From an uncultured Aquimonas sp. (GTDB lineage Bacteria > Pseudomonadota > Gammaproteobacteria > Xanthomonadales > Xanthomonadaceae), in NCBI GenBank assembly GCA_946481615.1, contig CAMLOR010000001.1:1-64000 (forward strand): a stretch of 64,000 nt of DNA. Direction: 5' to 3'. A model generated the notes under the pieces. It did not search any database and had not been told where the DNA came from. It saw nothing but the letters and a program-made list of their open reading frames with translations. The position numbers were made by a program, and so were the translations under genes. Below, one piece after another: positions 25,786 through 37,000 of the stretch. Positions within the stretch are counted from its first letter, which is position 1. The number at the start of each line of letters is the position of its first letter.

Positions 25786-26778
25786 ATGCGACTGCATTTG
25801 CCACTGCTCGCCATCGCGCTGCTCGTTTCCCAGGGCGTTCTCGCCCATGGCAACGAAAAGCACACTCCCACCACCATGCGGCCGGGCCGCGACAGCAGCG
25901 CGGCGCAACTCAGCGTCGACCCCGCCGCGGCGGAGGCGGTGGCGGCCGTCGAGCGCTTCTCCGCGGCACTGGGCACCGGCGATCTCACCGCAGCCGGCGC
26001 GGAACTCGATCCGTCCGTGCTGATCCTCGAAAGCGGCGGCGCCGAGCACTCGCGCGACGAATACCTTGGCGGCCACGCCAAGAGCGACGCCGAGTTCATG
26101 AAAAGCGCACATGTGACGCTCAAGCGCCGCACCGCGCACGCCGCGGGCGAACTGGCCTGGGTCGGTAGCGAGAGCGAAATCCACGCGATGAAGGGCGCGG
26201 ACATGTTGATGATTGCCTCGACCGAAACCATGGTCGTGCGCAAGACCGCGCAGGGCTGGAAGATCGTGCACATCCACTGGTCGTCGCGTAAGGCCACACC
26301 ACCGAAGGCCGCAGTGATCGCACCGGAATCGCAGCCGGTTGCCACCACCGAAGGTTCTGCGCAGGTACCGACGTGGCTGCCGGAGGAGGACGTGCAGACG
26401 CTCACGACCGGTAACGGTGCCGGCATGGCCCGCGCCGCCGAAGCCCACGGCCTACCAGGCCCGAAGCATGTGCTCGAGCTGGCCGATCGCCTCGAACTCA
26501 CATCCGCGCAGCGCGACGCGATGCAGGCGTTGAAGACGGCGATGTCGATGGACGCCTTGGAGCGGGGCCGCGACGTGCTGGCCGCTGAAGCCGCGCTGGA
26601 CCGCGAACTGGCGGCATCGACGCCCGACGCGCAGCGCGTGCGAGCACTGGCGAGTGCCGCGGGCGAGGCCCGCGGTCGCCTGCGGGACGTACACCTGAGC
26701 ACGCACCTGCGCGCCGCGCCACTCCTGACGCCGGCTCAGCGCGCACGGTACCTCGAGCTACGCCGCACCCAGGGCTGA
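25786..26778 (+). CDS. NTF2-like (DUF4440/SnoaL) plus Spy/CpxP-like periplasmic protein
   Basis: This 330-residue protein has a signal peptide (LPLLAIALLVSQGVLAHG). Residues about 45-170 form an NTF2-like domain (AVERFSAALGTGDLTAAGAEL at the start, QGWKIVHIHWSSR at the end). After a linker, residues about 220-330 are helical with two LTxxQR-type repeats (LTSAQRDAM, LTPAQRARY), the mark of Spy/CpxP/ZraP periplasmic metal-stress proteins. The two halves are normally separate proteins. It follows the cytochrome gene with a good AGGAGA site. Confidence 0.75.
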   Translation: MRLHLPLLAIALLVSQGVLAHGNEKHTPTTMRPGRDSSAAQLSVDPAAAEAVAAVERFSAALGTGDLTAAGAELDPSVLILESGGAEHSRDEYLGGHAKSDAEFMKSAHVTLKRRTAHAAGELAWVGSESEIHAMKGADMLMIASTETMVVRKTAQGWKIVHIHWSSRKATPPKAAVIAPESQPVATTEGSAQVPTWLPEEDVQTLTTGNGAGMARAAEAHGLPGPKHVLELADRLELTSAQRDAMQALKTAMSMDALERGRDVLAAEAALDRELAASTPDAQRVRALASAAGEARGRLRDVHLSTHLRAAPLLTPAQRARYLELRRTQG

Positions 26779-26907
26779 GTTCACCCGGACGAGACCAGGA
26801 ACCGCGCGTGCGCCTGGCCTCGTATGCCCCACGGCACGCGCTGCAGCATGAATCGATTGCCCGGAGTCCATCACCAACGCCATTGCCGCCAACGCAAGGA
26901 GAAGACC

Positions 26908-27303
26908 ATGCACCACACCCCCGCCTCCGCAGAAATGACCGCGTGCATCCAGGCCTGCCTGGACTGCTATCGCCACTGCCAACACACCGCCTTGACCCAT
27001 TGCCTGGAAATGGGCGGTGCGCACGTCGAGCCCAAACACTTCCGGCTGATGATGGACTGCGCCGAAATTTGCCGGACGTCGGCGGCCATGATGATCAATG
27101 ATTCGCCGTATCACGCCGAGTCGTGCCGTCTGTGCGCGCAGATTTGTCGCGACTGCGCCGAGAGCTGCCGCCGCGTGGGGGACATGGACGAGTGCGTGCG
27201 CGCCTGCGAGCAATGCGCGAAATCGTGCGAAGCCATGGCCCAGCAGGCCGAGAAGCGTTCGGGACACGGCAAAGCCGGTCACTCGGCAATGCACCAACAA
27301 TAG
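26908..27303 (+). CDS. Four-helix-bundle Cys-rich copper storage-type protein (Csp-like)
   Basis: This 131-residue protein has Cys repeatedly spaced along helices (CIQACLDCYRHCQ, CAEICRTS, CRLCAQICRDCAESC, CVRACEQCAKSCEAM), the pattern of Csp/DUF326 four-helix bundles that store Cu(I) in their core. There is no signal peptide, so it is probably cytosolic (Csp3-like). The start at 26908 has AAGGAGA seven bases upstream. Confidence 0.9.
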   Translation: MHHTPASAEMTACIQACLDCYRHCQHTALTHCLEMGGAHVEPKHFRLMMDCAEICRTSAAMMINDSPYHAESCRLCAQICRDCAESCRRVGDMDECVRACEQCAKSCEAMAQQAEKRSGHGKAGHSAMHQQ

Positions 27304-27355
27304 GCCGCTAACGCTGCCGAGCCGCACTAACGATGCCCACTCCGAGGAGGCTGCA

Positions 27356-27865
27356 ATGGAAACCACGCACCACGCCGGCGGGAGCTCCGCCAAAGGGCAA
27401 CACGCAACGGGTTCCAGCCACTATGTGAAGTTCGTCTGGATGATCGTGCTCATGTTCGTGGCGATGTTCGGGCTGATGTATGCAATGGTGTTCCGACTCA
27501 GCAATGTCTACATCCTGAGCCTCAACCAGTTCTACATGGCGACGCTGATGACAGGAGCGATGGTCGTCATCGAACTGGTGATCATGGGAGGGATGTATCC
27601 CGACAAGAAGCGCAATGCTGTGCTGTTGCTGATCGCCGCCATCGCAACCGTGGGCAGCTGGTTTGCGATCCGTGAGCAGGCCGGCATCGGCGACCGTCAG
27701 TTCTTGCGCTCGATGATTCCGCACCATGAGGGAGCCTTGTTGATGTGCCGCGAAGCGCCGCTCACCGACGAGCGTCTCGTGGCCCTGTGCGGCCAGATCC
27801 TGGAGTCGCAAGAGCGCGAGATTCAGCAGATGAAGGCGCTGCTGGCGGAATCCGAGAGGGGCTGA
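27356..27865 (+). CDS. DUF305 membrane protein
   Basis: This 169-residue protein has three hydrophobic segments (FVWMIVLMFVAMFGLMYAMV, ATLMTGAMVVIELVIMGGM and LLLIAAIATVGSWFAI). A C-terminal DUF305 region follows with MIPHHEGALLMC, the family's His-His signature, and an EIQQMKALL helix. DUF305 proteins accompany copper genes and probably bind metal through the HH motif. TCCGAGGAGG upstream is a strong ribosome site. Confidence 0.85.
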   Translation: METTHHAGGSSAKGQHATGSSHYVKFVWMIVLMFVAMFGLMYAMVFRLSNVYILSLNQFYMATLMTGAMVVIELVIMGGMYPDKKRNAVLLLIAAIATVGSWFAIREQAGIGDRQFLRSMIPHHEGALLMCREAPLTDERLVALCGQILESQEREIQQMKALLAESERG

Positions 27866-27897
27866 TGGCTTCGACTCGACGCCATCGGGGTGGGGTC

Positions 27898-27929
27898 TTG
27901 ACTCTGGACCCAGGTCCAGAGTGCAGACT
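27898..27929 (+). promoter_or_regulatory. MerR-family (CueR-type) operator-promoter
   Basis: TTGACT (27898-27903) is followed by a perfect palindrome CTCTGGACC-CA-GGTCCAGAG (27902-27921). The -10 position, 19-20 bases downstream, reads GCAGAC/CAGACT and is weak. The arrangement fits a CueR-type activator controlling its own operon with copA. Confidence 0.75.
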
Positions 27930-27950
27930 GGCCTCCCAGAGGAGATCGGC

Positions 27951-28355
27951 ATGTCCAGTTTGAGCATCGGCCAACTCGCCCAGCAAGCCGGAGTCGCCAT
28001 CGACACGGTGCGCTACTACGAGCGCAATGCATTGCTCGCCCCGGCCGGACGCCTAGCGTCGGGCTATCGACGCTACGGCGCGACGGAACTCAAACGCTTG
28101 CGTTTCATCCGTCGGGCGAAGGCCTTGGGCTTTTCGCTGGACGACATCCGAGCGTTGCTCACCCTCAGCGACGAACGGGACGTTGCCAAGGTGAAGCGTG
28201 CCGCGCAACGCAAGCTTGACGACATCGAGCAGCGCATCGCCGAACTGGAGCGCATCCGCTCCGGGCTCCACACGCTGATTGCCGCGTGCCCGGGGCACGG
28301 GCGTGCGGAAGCCTGTCCGATCCTCACGGCCCTGTCGAAAGAGGAACCCGCATGA
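27951..28355 (+). CDS. cueR: CueR-like copper-responsive MerR regulator
   Basis: This 134-residue protein has an N-terminal HTH ([24 protein letters not shown]), a dimer helix and a C-terminal metal loop ([14 protein letters not shown]). Two Cys spaced nine apart in such a loop, without the third upstream Cys of Hg-type regulators, is the mark of the Cu(I)/Ag(I) branch (CueR Cys112/Cys120, spaced eight). It starts with AGAGGAG upstream and ends in an ATGA overlap with the copper ATPase, so both are co-translated from the same promoter. Confidence 0.88.
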   Translation: MSSLSIGQLAQQAGVAIDTVRYYERNALLAPAGRLASGYRRYGATELKRLRFIRRAKALGFSLDDIRALLTLSDERDVAKVKRAAQRKLDDIEQRIAELERIRSGLHTLIAACPGHGRAEACPILTALSKEEPA

Positions 28356-30790
28356 AACCTGCGTCCCACCCCTCGCCGCACGCCTGCTGCCCGGCACCGT
28401 CGCAACCGGTCCAGGCGCACAACCACGGCCACGGCGGCCATGACCACTCGCCGTCCGGCGCGCACGGCTCCCATCACTCAGGGCACGGGCACGAGACTTC
28501 CGGTGTCAGCATGGCGAATGGCACGCTCGATCCCGTCTGCGGCATGACCGTCGCGCCCGATTCACCGCATCAGGCCGACCATCAAGGCCACGACTACCGA
28601 TTCTGTTCCGCGGGATGCCGCACCAAGTTCATCGCCGACCCGGCGCGCTATCTCAATCCAGTGGTTGATGCAGTGACGACGCCAGCGCCTGCCGGCACGC
28701 AGTACACCTGCCCGATGCACCCGGAGATCGTGCGGGATCACCCGGGCACGTGCCCGATCTGCGGCATGGCGCTCGAGCCGATGATGCCGAGCCTCGATGA
28801 GGGGGAGAACCCCGAACTCACCGATTTCCGCCATCGTTTTTGGTGGACGCTGCCGCTGTCGATCGCGGTGCTGGTGATCGCGATGGCGGGCCATCGCTTG
28901 CCGGGGCTCTCGGCCGCGGCACGTACGTGGCTGGAACTCGCGCTCTCCGCGCCGGTCGTGCTGTGGGCCGGCTGGCCGTTCTTCCAGCGCTGGGCGCAAT
29001 CGATTGCGAACCGCAGCCCCAACATGTGGACGCTCATCGGCACCGGCGTGGGCGCTGCCTTCGGTTACAGCCTGGTCGCCACCCTCGCGCCGGACGTGTT
29101 TCCGGCGTCATTCCGCGAGCACGGCCGCGTCGGCGTGTACTACGAAGCCGCCGCCATCATCGTCTCGCTGACCCTGCTGGGGCAGCTGCTGGAGCTCAAG
29201 GCGCGCTCCAGCACGTCGGCCGCGCTCAAAGCCCTCTTGGGGCTGGCCCCCAAGACCGCGCGAAGGCTGCAGCAGGATGGATCGGAAGAGGACGTCCCGC
29301 TGACGCACGTGCATGTGGGCGACCGCCTGCGCGTGAGACCAGGCGAAAAGGTGCCGGTGGACGGCGAAGTGCTGGAGGGCCGCTCCGCCGTCGACGAATC
29401 CATGCTGACCGGCGAGCCCATGCCCGTCGAGAAAGCCCCAGGCACGAAGGTCATCGGCGCCACGATCAACGGCACGGGTAGCCTCGTGATGCGCGCCGAT
29501 CGCGTCGGCTCGGACACGGTACTCGCGCAGATCGTGCAGCTGGTGGCCCAAGCGCAGCGCTCGCGCGCGCCGATGCAGCGCATGGCCGATCGCGTCAGCT
29601 TCTGGTTCGTTATCGCCGTGCTCGCCATCGCGGCCGCGACTTTCGTCGGCTGGGGGGTGTTCGGGCCGGAGCCGGCCTGGACGTATGCCGTGGTCAATGC
29701 CGTCGCGGTGCTCATCATCGCTTGTCCATGTGCGCTGGGCTTGGCGACACCGATGTCGATCATGGTCGCGATGGGTCGCGCCGCGCAGGCTGGCGTGTTG
29801 TTCCGCGACGCCGAGGCGATCGAGCGGCTGCGCACCATCGACACCCTGGTCGTGGACAAGACCGGCACGCTGACCCGGGGCAAACCCACGTTCAGTGCGG
29901 TGGTCCCTGCAGACGGCTTCCTCGCCGACGAGGTGCTGCGCGTTGCGGCCAGCCTCGATCAAGGTAGCGAGCATCCATTGGCCGAAGCCATCGTCGCTGA
30001 GGCGCGCAAGCGCGGCCTGGCGCTGGAGACAGCGACGGACTTCGACTCGGTGACGGGGATCGGCGTGCGCGGTCGCGTTGGCACGGCTCAGGTAGCGTTA
30101 GGCAACACGGCGCTGATGCAGGAGGTCGGTGCAGATGTCGATACGCTTCGCGATGCTGCCGAGCAGCAGCGGCGCGCTGGCGCGAGTGCGATGTTTCTTG
30201 CAGTAGACGGCAGGGTCGCTGGCCTTATCGCCGTTGCCGATCCGATCAAGGAGAGCACACCCGATGCCATCGCGGCGCTGCGTGCCGCTGGCTTCCGAAT
30301 CGTGATGGCCACTGGCGACGGCAGAACCACCGCGGCCGCGGTCGCGACGGTCTTGGGGATCGATGAGGTGCACGGCGAAGTGCGTCCGCAGGACAAGGCA
30401 GCCCTGGTGGCACGACTCAAGGCCGAGGGTCGCCGCGTTGCGATGGCTGGCGACGGAATCAACGACGCGCCGGCGCTTGCGGCAGCCGATGTCGGCATCG
30501 CCATGGGGACCGGCACCGACGTCGCGATGTCGAGCGCCCAGGTGACGCTGGTCAAAGGAGACTTGCGCGGCATCGTGCGCGCCCGTCAGATCTCCCAGTC
30601 CACCGTGACGAACATGAAGCAGAACCTGGCTTTTGCGTTCGCCTACAACGCCCTCGGCGTGCCGATTGCGGCGGGGATCATGTACCCGGCCTTCGGGTGG
30701 CTACTCAGCCCCATGATTGCCGCCCTCGCCATGAGCCTGTCGTCCGTCTCGGTCGTGGCCAATGCATTGCGTTTGCGGACGGCGCCGTGA
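28352..30790 (+). CDS. copA: Copper-exporting P1B-type ATPase with YHS and heavy-metal-binding domains
   Basis: This 812-residue protein has a His-rich N-terminus ([22 protein letters not shown]), a YHS domain (DPVCGMTV...FCSAGC, about residues 60-105), a heavy-metal-binding domain ([10 protein letters not shown]...[10 protein letters not shown], about 118-148) and eight transmembrane helices. Core motifs are [12 protein letters not shown] at 458-460 (Cu+ transport site), the phosphorylated Asp502 in DKTGT, HP in SEHPLAE and GDGINDAP. These support Cu(I) export from the cytoplasm. The usual HMA domain is replaced by the YHS/HMBD pair. Confidence 0.95.
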   Translation: MKPASHPSPHACCPAPSQPVQAHNHGHGGHDHSPSGAHGSHHSGHGHETSGVSMANGTLDPVCGMTVAPDSPHQADHQGHDYRFCSAGCRTKFIADPARYLNPVVDAVTTPAPAGTQYTCPMHPEIVRDHPGTCPICGMALEPMMPSLDEGENPELTDFRHRFWWTLPLSIAVLVIAMAGHRLPGLSAAARTWLELALSAPVVLWAGWPFFQRWAQSIANRSPNMWTLIGTGVGAAFGYSLVATLAPDVFPASFREHGRVGVYYEAAAIIVSLTLLGQLLELKARSSTSAALKALLGLAPKTARRLQQDGSEEDVPLTHVHVGDRLRVRPGEKVPVDGEVLEGRSAVDESMLTGEPMPVEKAPGTKVIGATINGTGSLVMRADRVGSDTVLAQIVQLVAQAQRSRAPMQRMADRVSFWFVIAVLAIAAATFVGWGVFGPEPAWTYAVVNAVAVLIIACPCALGLATPMSIMVAMGRAAQAGVLFRDAEAIERLRTIDTLVVDKTGTLTRGKPTFSAVVPADGFLADEVLRVAASLDQGSEHPLAEAIVAEARKRGLALETATDFDSVTGIGVRGRVGTAQVALGNTALMQEVGADVDTLRDAAEQQRRAGASAMFLAVDGRVAGLIAVADPIKESTPDAIAALRAAGFRIVMATGDGRTTAAAVATVLGIDEVHGEVRPQDKAALVARLKAEGRRVAMAGDGINDAPALAAADVGIAMGTGTDVAMSSAQVTLVKGDLRGIVRARQISQSTVTNMKQNLAFAFAYNALGVPIAAGIMYPAFGWLLSPMIAALAMSLSSVSVVANALRLRTAP

Positions 30791-30875
30791 GGCGCCGGAC
30801 CCCGCCTGAGGGGGAACTTGCGTGTTGCGCCAGACTCAGAGCTATCCTACAGAACACTTTCGTCCGGCATTCAAA

Positions 30876-31217
30876 ATGCGCCGTCGTCGGTCCCTGATCG
30901 TTTGGCTCTGCCTGCTCGCCCTGGTCTGGTGCCAGGTCGCCATGGCGGCGCAGGCGTGTCATGGCGGAATGCCCACAGCGGGCACCGACTGTCACGGGCA
31001 AATGGCGGATCAGGACGGTGTGGGTGATGCGCCGGAGTGTCCGACGCACGATGTCACGCCGGACCTCGGGAAGCTGCCGACGTTTGCTCCATTGCCCGGT
31101 CAACCCATATTTCTTCGGGTGGCAGACCGGGATGCGTCGGGTTGCGAAAGCAACGAGACCAAACCGGTCGCGCGTGCCGGGCCTCACGTTGGGACGCTCT
31201 GCCAACTGTTGATCTAG
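30876..31217 (+). CDS. Cys-rich exported leader-type protein ahead of cusCBA (copy B)
   Basis: This 113-residue protein has a signal peptide (IVWLCLLALVWCQVAMAAQ) and Cys/His positions (ACHGG, TDCHGQM, ECPTHD) and ends GTLCQLLI. It is a paralogue of the protein at 19424. It lies 66 bp before cusC with a hairpin between (31241-31254, GCCGC-GCAT-GCGGC). Upstream of both copies a shared block ends GAGCTATCCT (here about 30839-30848), probably the promoter -10 region. A CopL-like regulatory or periplasmic metal-binding role is inferred. Confidence 0.7.
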   Translation: MRRRRSLIVWLCLLALVWCQVAMAAQACHGGMPTAGTDCHGQMADQDGVGDAPECPTHDVTPDLGKLPTFAPLPGQPIFLRVADRDASGCESNETKPVARAGPHVGTLCQLLI

Positions 31218-31286
31218 ATCCCTCCTCGCTGATCTCGTCGGCCGCGCATGCGGCTTTCGGTGTTTCCTGCGCAGGAGCGTCTCATG
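30876..31286 (+). repeat. Direct repeat copy B of the cus leader region
   Basis: This is the gap-free match to 19424-19834, covering leader gene, hairpin, ribosome site and the cusC start codon. It is the intact version; copy A has lost the transporter gene. Confidence 0.88.
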
Positions 31287-32585
31287 TACTTCCAATCTTC
31301 GCCGCACACCCGGCCAGGGCGGCGCCCAACCCGATCGTTGGGCGCTGCCCTGTTCGTCGTGTTTTCATTCTCGGCGCTTGCCGCTGACCCGTCGCCTCTT
31401 ACGCTGGACGAGGCGATGCAGCGAGCTCCGGCGAATGCGCCGCGGCTCGACGCACAGGCCGCCCGCCTCGAGGCCGCCCGGCAAGACGCGGCACGCGCCG
31501 GCCAACTGCCGGATCCGGTCCTTGGGGCTGGAATCGACAACCTCACGGCAACCGGCGCCGACGCTTTCCGGATCGGCGCGGACGAAATGACGATGCGGCG
31601 CATTGGCGTAATGCAGGCGTGGCCGTCCAAGGCGTTGCGCGTGGCTGAGCGCGAGGTTGCCCGGTCGCAAACCGCGGTGGTGGCCGACGAAGAGATCTGG
31701 TTGAAGCGGCAGGTCGAGCGTGCCGCTGGCGAAGCGTGGATCGAATCTTGGGTCGCCGAGAAGGAACGGGCGTTTCTGCAAGCCCAGCGCGAGGACGCCG
31801 AGCGCGCTGCCCGCATCGCCGAAGCGCAGCTGGCCAACGGCAGCAGTTCGGCTGCCTCGGCATTGGCAGCGGAGGTTGCCGGCGCCGATCTCGAAAGTCA
31901 GTTGGTTGCCGCGGACACCGCCATTGCGGCAGCCCGCGCTGGATTGACGCGCTGGCTTGGCGAACGCGCTCATGCACCGCTAGGCGCCAACCCGGACTTC
32001 GCATCGCTGCCCCTGCCTCCGGCGCGACTGCTGTCGAGCGTGGGGAGTCATGCGGAACTCGCGGCGTGGAATGCGCGCGAGCGCGCCGCCGACGCCGCGA
32101 TTGACGTCGCCGTGGCCCGCAAGCGGCCGCAATTCGCATTCGGTGCCTCCTATGGGGCGCGCAGTGCCGGTCTGCCAGACATGGCGACATTCGAGGTCAC
32201 GGTCGACCTCCCGGTCTTCGCACGGAACCGACAGGACCGTGACATCGCCGCACGCCGCGCCGACGCCGAGGCCGTGCGCGCCGAGCGCGAAGAAGCGACC
32301 CGTTACCACCGGGAGACGGTGGAGCGCCTGCTCGCGACCTGGTCGGGTCTGCGGACCGAGCTGGCGCGCCTGACGGAGCGGGTTCTTCCGCTGGCGCAAG
32401 ACCGGCGAGAAATCGCCTTGGCGGCCTACGCCAACGGTGAACCGATTCAACCCTGGCTCGATGCCCGGCGCGACGAACTGGCACTGCATCGACGCGCCTT
32501 CCAGACGGAGGCCGCGCTCGCCCGCGCCTGGCTACAACTCATCACCCTGTCCGCGCAGGACACCGACCAGGAAATCGTTCGATGA
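31284..32585 (+). CDS. cusC: Outer-membrane efflux protein (CusC-like, TolC family)
   Basis: This 433-residue protein has a signal peptide (TRSLGAALFVVFSFSALAA) and the helical OEP repeats (LTLDEAMQRAPANAPRLDAQAARLEAARQ, RAAGEAWIESWVAEKERAFL). There is no lipobox. The gene ends with an ATGA overlap to the adaptor gene, so it forms a coupled cusCBA operon. It provides the outer-membrane channel for the tripartite pump. Confidence 0.88.
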   Translation: MYFQSSPHTRPGRRPTRSLGAALFVVFSFSALAADPSPLTLDEAMQRAPANAPRLDAQAARLEAARQDAARAGQLPDPVLGAGIDNLTATGADAFRIGADEMTMRRIGVMQAWPSKALRVAEREVARSQTAVVADEEIWLKRQVERAAGEAWIESWVAEKERAFLQAQREDAERAARIAEAQLANGSSSAASALAAEVAGADLESQLVAADTAIAAARAGLTRWLGERAHAPLGANPDFASLPLPPARLLSSVGSHAELAAWNARERAADAAIDVAVARKRPQFAFGASYGARSAGLPDMATFEVTVDLPVFARNRQDRDIAARRADAEAVRAEREEATRYHRETVERLLATWSGLRTELARLTERVLPLAQDRREIALAAYANGEPIQPWLDARRDELALHRRAFQTEAALARAWLQLITLSAQDTDQEIVR

Positions 32586-34018
32586 GCCGCGCAATCGTGG
32601 TTATCGGTGGCGTGGCCACCATCGTCATTGCCATCGCGTTGGGCTACGTCGTCGGACATCGCGCCGCAAGCGCCCCGGCCGCCGAAGCGGAGGGCATGGC
32701 GACGGAGCAGAAGTCCGACGAGGCAGTCTTGTACTGGTACGACCCGATGGTGCCCGACCAGCATTTCGACAAGCCCGGCAAGTCGCCTTTCATGGACATG
32801 ATGCTGGTGCCGCGCTATGCCAGCGAAGCCAACGACGCCGGGGTGGCGATTTCCCCGGCCTTGCAGCAAAACCTCGGCGTGCGCACCGCGGTCGCCACGC
32901 TCGACAGCGTTGCCAACGCGGTCCGTGCGCCCGGCACCTTGCAGTGGGCCGTGACAGGCGAGCAACGCGTGAGCGCGCGTGTCGAAGGCCTGGTAGAGCA
33001 GCTTCACGCCCGTACGCCGTATGCGCGCGTGCGGCGCGGGGACTCGCTCGCCACGGTGCTGGCGCCGACGTTGGCCAGCGCGATCGCCGAGTACCGGGCC
33101 TTGGCTAGCAGTCGTTCGCCCGAGGCACGCCAACTGCAAGGCGCTGCGCGCACGCGGCTGCAATTGTGGGGGGTGGACCCTGCGCAGGTGTCGTCGCGGG
33201 GCGGCCCGCCTCGTATCGTGCTGCACGCCCCGGCGGACGGGGTGTTGACGGAGATCGCCGTGCGCGAGGGCGACACCGTCATGCCCGGACAGCTGCTTTT
33301 TCGCCTCAACGCGACCGATGCGCTGTGGCTTGAAGCCCGGGTGCCGCAAGGCAGTGCCGGTCTGCTCCAGACCGGTCAACCCGTGCAGGTGTTCGTGAGC
33401 GGCGCATCGGTCCCTCTCGACGCCACGGTCGACGCGGTCCTGCCCGACGTCGACCTGGCCACACGAACGCAATCGGTCCGCGTGCTGGTCCCCAACCCTG
33501 ACGGCGTGCTCGCCGCCGGCGCGTTTGCGGAGGTGGTGTTGCAGTCGGCCGCGGGTGAGGTGCGCCCGTGGATTCCGAGCGAGGCACTGATACTGACCGG
33601 GCGGGCTTCGCGCGTCATCGTCAAGCGCGCCGATGGCACGTTCCAGCCCGTGGCAGTGACGACCGGCCAACAGGCAGACGAGCGCACGGAAATTCTCTCC
33701 GGCCTCACCGGCGGCGAAGAGGTCGTGGTCTCAGGCCAGTTCCTGATCGACTCCGAGGCCAGCTTGTCCGGATTGCTGTCGCGACTGGAACCGGCAGAGG
33801 CGCCGCAGCCCCAAGCCGTCTCGAAGCCGGCCTCAGCGGCGCCGGCCGCCGCGGCGAAAACCGAACGACGCGTCTTGTACTGGTACGACCCGATGGTGCC
33901 CGACAAGCACTTCGAGCAGCCGGGCAAATCGCCCTTCATGGACATGCAGCTGGTCCCGAAATACGCCGACGAGGACGAGAAGGACGAGGCAAAGGCGCAC
34001 GACGAGGACTCGCCGTGA
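32582..34018 (+). CDS. cusB: CusB-like periplasmic adaptor with a heavy-metal-binding domain at both ends
   Basis: This 478-residue protein has an N-terminal membrane anchor or signal. Around residues 48-78 a heavy-metal-binding segment reads [20 protein letters not shown]. The membrane-fusion core (hairpin, lipoyl and barrel domains) follows at about 95-385. After a Pro/Ala linker a second copy, [20 protein letters not shown], appears at about 430-460, followed by an acidic end. CusB adaptors usually carry one such domain at most. Start and stop both overlap neighbours (ATGA, GTGA). Confidence 0.9.
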   Translation: MSRAIVVIGGVATIVIAIALGYVVGHRAASAPAAEAEGMATEQKSDEAVLYWYDPMVPDQHFDKPGKSPFMDMMLVPRYASEANDAGVAISPALQQNLGVRTAVATLDSVANAVRAPGTLQWAVTGEQRVSARVEGLVEQLHARTPYARVRRGDSLATVLAPTLASAIAEYRALASSRSPEARQLQGAARTRLQLWGVDPAQVSSRGGPPRIVLHAPADGVLTEIAVREGDTVMPGQLLFRLNATDALWLEARVPQGSAGLLQTGQPVQVFVSGASVPLDATVDAVLPDVDLATRTQSVRVLVPNPDGVLAAGAFAEVVLQSAAGEVRPWIPSEALILTGRASRVIVKRADGTFQPVAVTTGQQADERTEILSGLTGGEEVVVSGQFLIDSEASLSGLLSRLEPAEAPQPQAVSKPASAAPAAAAKTERRVLYWYDPMVPDKHFEQPGKSPFMDMQLVPKYADEDEKDEAKAHDEDSP

Positions 34019-37000
34019 TCGCCGGTGTCATTCGTGCGGCAGTCGCCAATCGCGCTCTCGTGCTCATGGCCACCGTGCTGCTGGCGGCCTGGGGGATTTG
34101 GTCGATGGCGCGGCTGCCGCTCGACGCGCTGCCGGACTTGTCGGACACCCAGGTGATTGTGCGCACCGAGTGGCCGGGGCAGACACCGCGATTGATCGAA
34201 GATCAGGTGACGTACCCGCTCGCCACGACGATGTTGTCGGTGCCGGGCGTGAAGGCCGTGCGCGCGTTCTCCTTCTTCGGCGACTCGTACGTCTACGTGC
34301 TCTTCGATGATGCGACCGACCTGTACTGGGCGCGCTCGCGCGTGCTCGAGTACCTGAGCCAGGTTCGCGACCGTTTGCCGGAGGCGGTCAACCCGGCCTT
34401 GGGTCCGGACGCCACGGGCCTGGGCTGGATCTTCGAATATGCCTTGATCGATCGCTCGGGGACGCACGATCTGGGCCAGCTTCGTGCCCTGCAGGACTGG
34501 TTCCTGCGCTACGAGCTGAAGACCGTGCCCGACGTGGCGGAAGTCGCGACCGTGGGCGGCGCGGTGCGCGCCTGGCAGATCGTGCCCGATCCGCAAGCGC
34601 TGGCCGCACGAAACCTCACGGTGGCGCAGCTCGTCGAGGCAGTGCAAAGCGCCAACGGGGCCAGGGGCGGTTCGGTCATCGAACAAGGCGAAGCCGAGCT
34701 CATGGTGCGTAGCGAGGGGTACCTTCGCACGGCGCTGGATTTCGAGCGCGTCCCGGTCGCCACGGCGCAAGGCGTGCCGGTGCTCTTGGGCGAAGTCGCC
34801 CGCATCAGCCGCGGCCCGGTGTTCCGCCGCGGCGTGGCCGAGCTCGACGGCGAAGGCGAAGTCGTCGGCGGTGTCGTCATCCTGCGCACGGGCAAAAATG
34901 CGCTCGCCGCCATCGATGCGGTGAAAGCCAAGCTGGACGCGCTCAAGGGCAGCCTGCCGCCGGGCGTGGAAATCGTCCCGACCTACGACCGCAGCGGCCT
35001 GATTCGTGACGCGGTCGCGAACCTCGGCGGCAAGCTGGTCGAGGAGTTCCTCGTGGTCGCGCTCGTGTGCGCCGTGTTCCTGTGGCACCTGCGCTCGGCG
35101 CTGGTGGCCGTAATCACCTTGCCGCTCGGAATCCTCACCGCCTTCATCGTGATGCGCTACCAGGGCGTCAGCGCGAACCTGTTGTCGCTGGGGGGCATCG
35201 CGATCGCTATCGGCGCCATGGTCGATGCCGCGGTGGTGATGATCGAGAACGCGCACAAGCATCTGGAACACTGGCGCGAGTCACACGGGCGCGACCCGGT
35301 CGGGGAAGAGCGCTGGGACGTGCTCACCGAGGCTGCCAGCGAGGTCGGACCCGCATTGTTCGTGAGCCTGCTGGTGATCACGCTCTCGTTCGTGCCCGTC
35401 TTTGCACTAGAGGCCCAGGAAGGCCGATTGTTCTCGCCACTGGCGTACACCAAGACTTACGCGATGGCGGCATCGGCTGGGTTGGCAATCACGCTGATTC
35501 CCGTGCTGATGGGCTACCTGATCCGCGGGCGCATCCGCAGCGAGGCCACTAATCCACTGAACCGCGTGCTCATCGCGGCCTACCGGCCCGTGCTCGAAGC
35601 GGTGCTGCGCTTTCCGAAGCTGACACTGGTGTTGGCGGCCGTGGTGCTGGCAGCCACCGCCCTCCCGCTGACGCGCATCGGCAGCGAGTTCATGCCGCCG
35701 CTCGACGAGGGCACGCTGCTCTACATGCCCACCGCCTTGCCAGGGCTGTCGGCGGGCAAGGCCACGCAACTGCTGCAGCTGAGCGACCGCATGATCAAGA
35801 CCTTGCCCGAGGTCGAGCATGTGTTCGGCAAGGCCGGGCGCGCCGACAGCGCCACGGACCCCGCGCCACTCGAAATGTTCGAAACCACCGTTACGTTCAA
35901 GCCGCGCAGCCAGTGGCGGCCGGGCATGACGATGGACCGGCTGCGCGACGAACTCGACCGCGCCGTACGCGTGCCGGGACTCACGAACCTGTGGGTGCCA
36001 CCGATCCGTAATCGCATCGACATGCTGGCCACGGGCATCAAGAGCCCGATCGGCATCAAGGTCTCCGGACGCGACACCGAGGCCCTGGATGTCCTCGCAG
36101 GCGAGATCGCTGCCGTGGCCAAGACCGTACCGGGCGTCAGCTCGGCGGTCGCCGAGCGCGTGTCGGGCGGCCGTTACGTCGACGTCAAGATTCGCCCTGT
36201 GGAGGCGGCGCGCTACGGCTTCAACCAACGCGCCTTGCAGGAACTCATCAGCACCGTCGTGGGCGGTGAACCGATCGGAGAAACCATCGAAGGACGCGAG
36301 CGCTATCCCATCGTCCTGCGCTATCCACGTGATCAGCGCGACACCTTGGCGCGGCTGGGTGCCTTATCGCTGGTAGCTCCGGGGGGTGAACAACTAACGC
36401 TGGGCGCGGTGGCGGACATCACGGTGATGGCGGGTCCACCGATGCTCAAGAGCGACAACGGACGACTGGTCAGCTACGTGTACGTCGACGTGGCCGGCCG
36501 CGACCTGGGCTCGGTGGTGACCGATTTGCAATCGGAGGTCGCCGCGAAAGTTGCGCTGCCCGCAGGCTACGCCGTCGGCTGGTCGGGGCAGTACGAGTTC
36601 CTGCAACGTGCGCTCGAACGCCTGCGCTGGGTAATTCCCGCCACGCTGGCGATCATCTTCGTGCTGATCTTCCTGGTCTTCCGAAGCGCCAGCGAAGCCG
36701 CGGTGATCATGCTCAGCCTGCCGCTGGCATTGGTCGGCGGCCTTTGGCTGATCTGGTGGCTGGGCCATGCGGTATCGATTGCGAGCGTGATTGGCTTCAT
36801 CGCACTCGCCGGCGTGGCCGCCGAATTCGGAATCATCATGATGCTGTACCTGCGGCATGCCTGGGAAAAGCGCTTGGATGCCAATCCCGATGCGGATGCG
36901 GAGGCCTTGAACGACGCGATTCGCGAAGGTGCGGTTCTGCGTGTCCGGCCCAAGGCCATGACGGTTGCTGTCATCCTGGCCGGCTTGTTTCCGATTTTGG

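Noticed and set aside
19424..31286. The two leader copies as ends of a composite transposon
   Set aside because: The copies contain no transposase or terminal repeats and their homology follows gene units, which fits operon duplication better.
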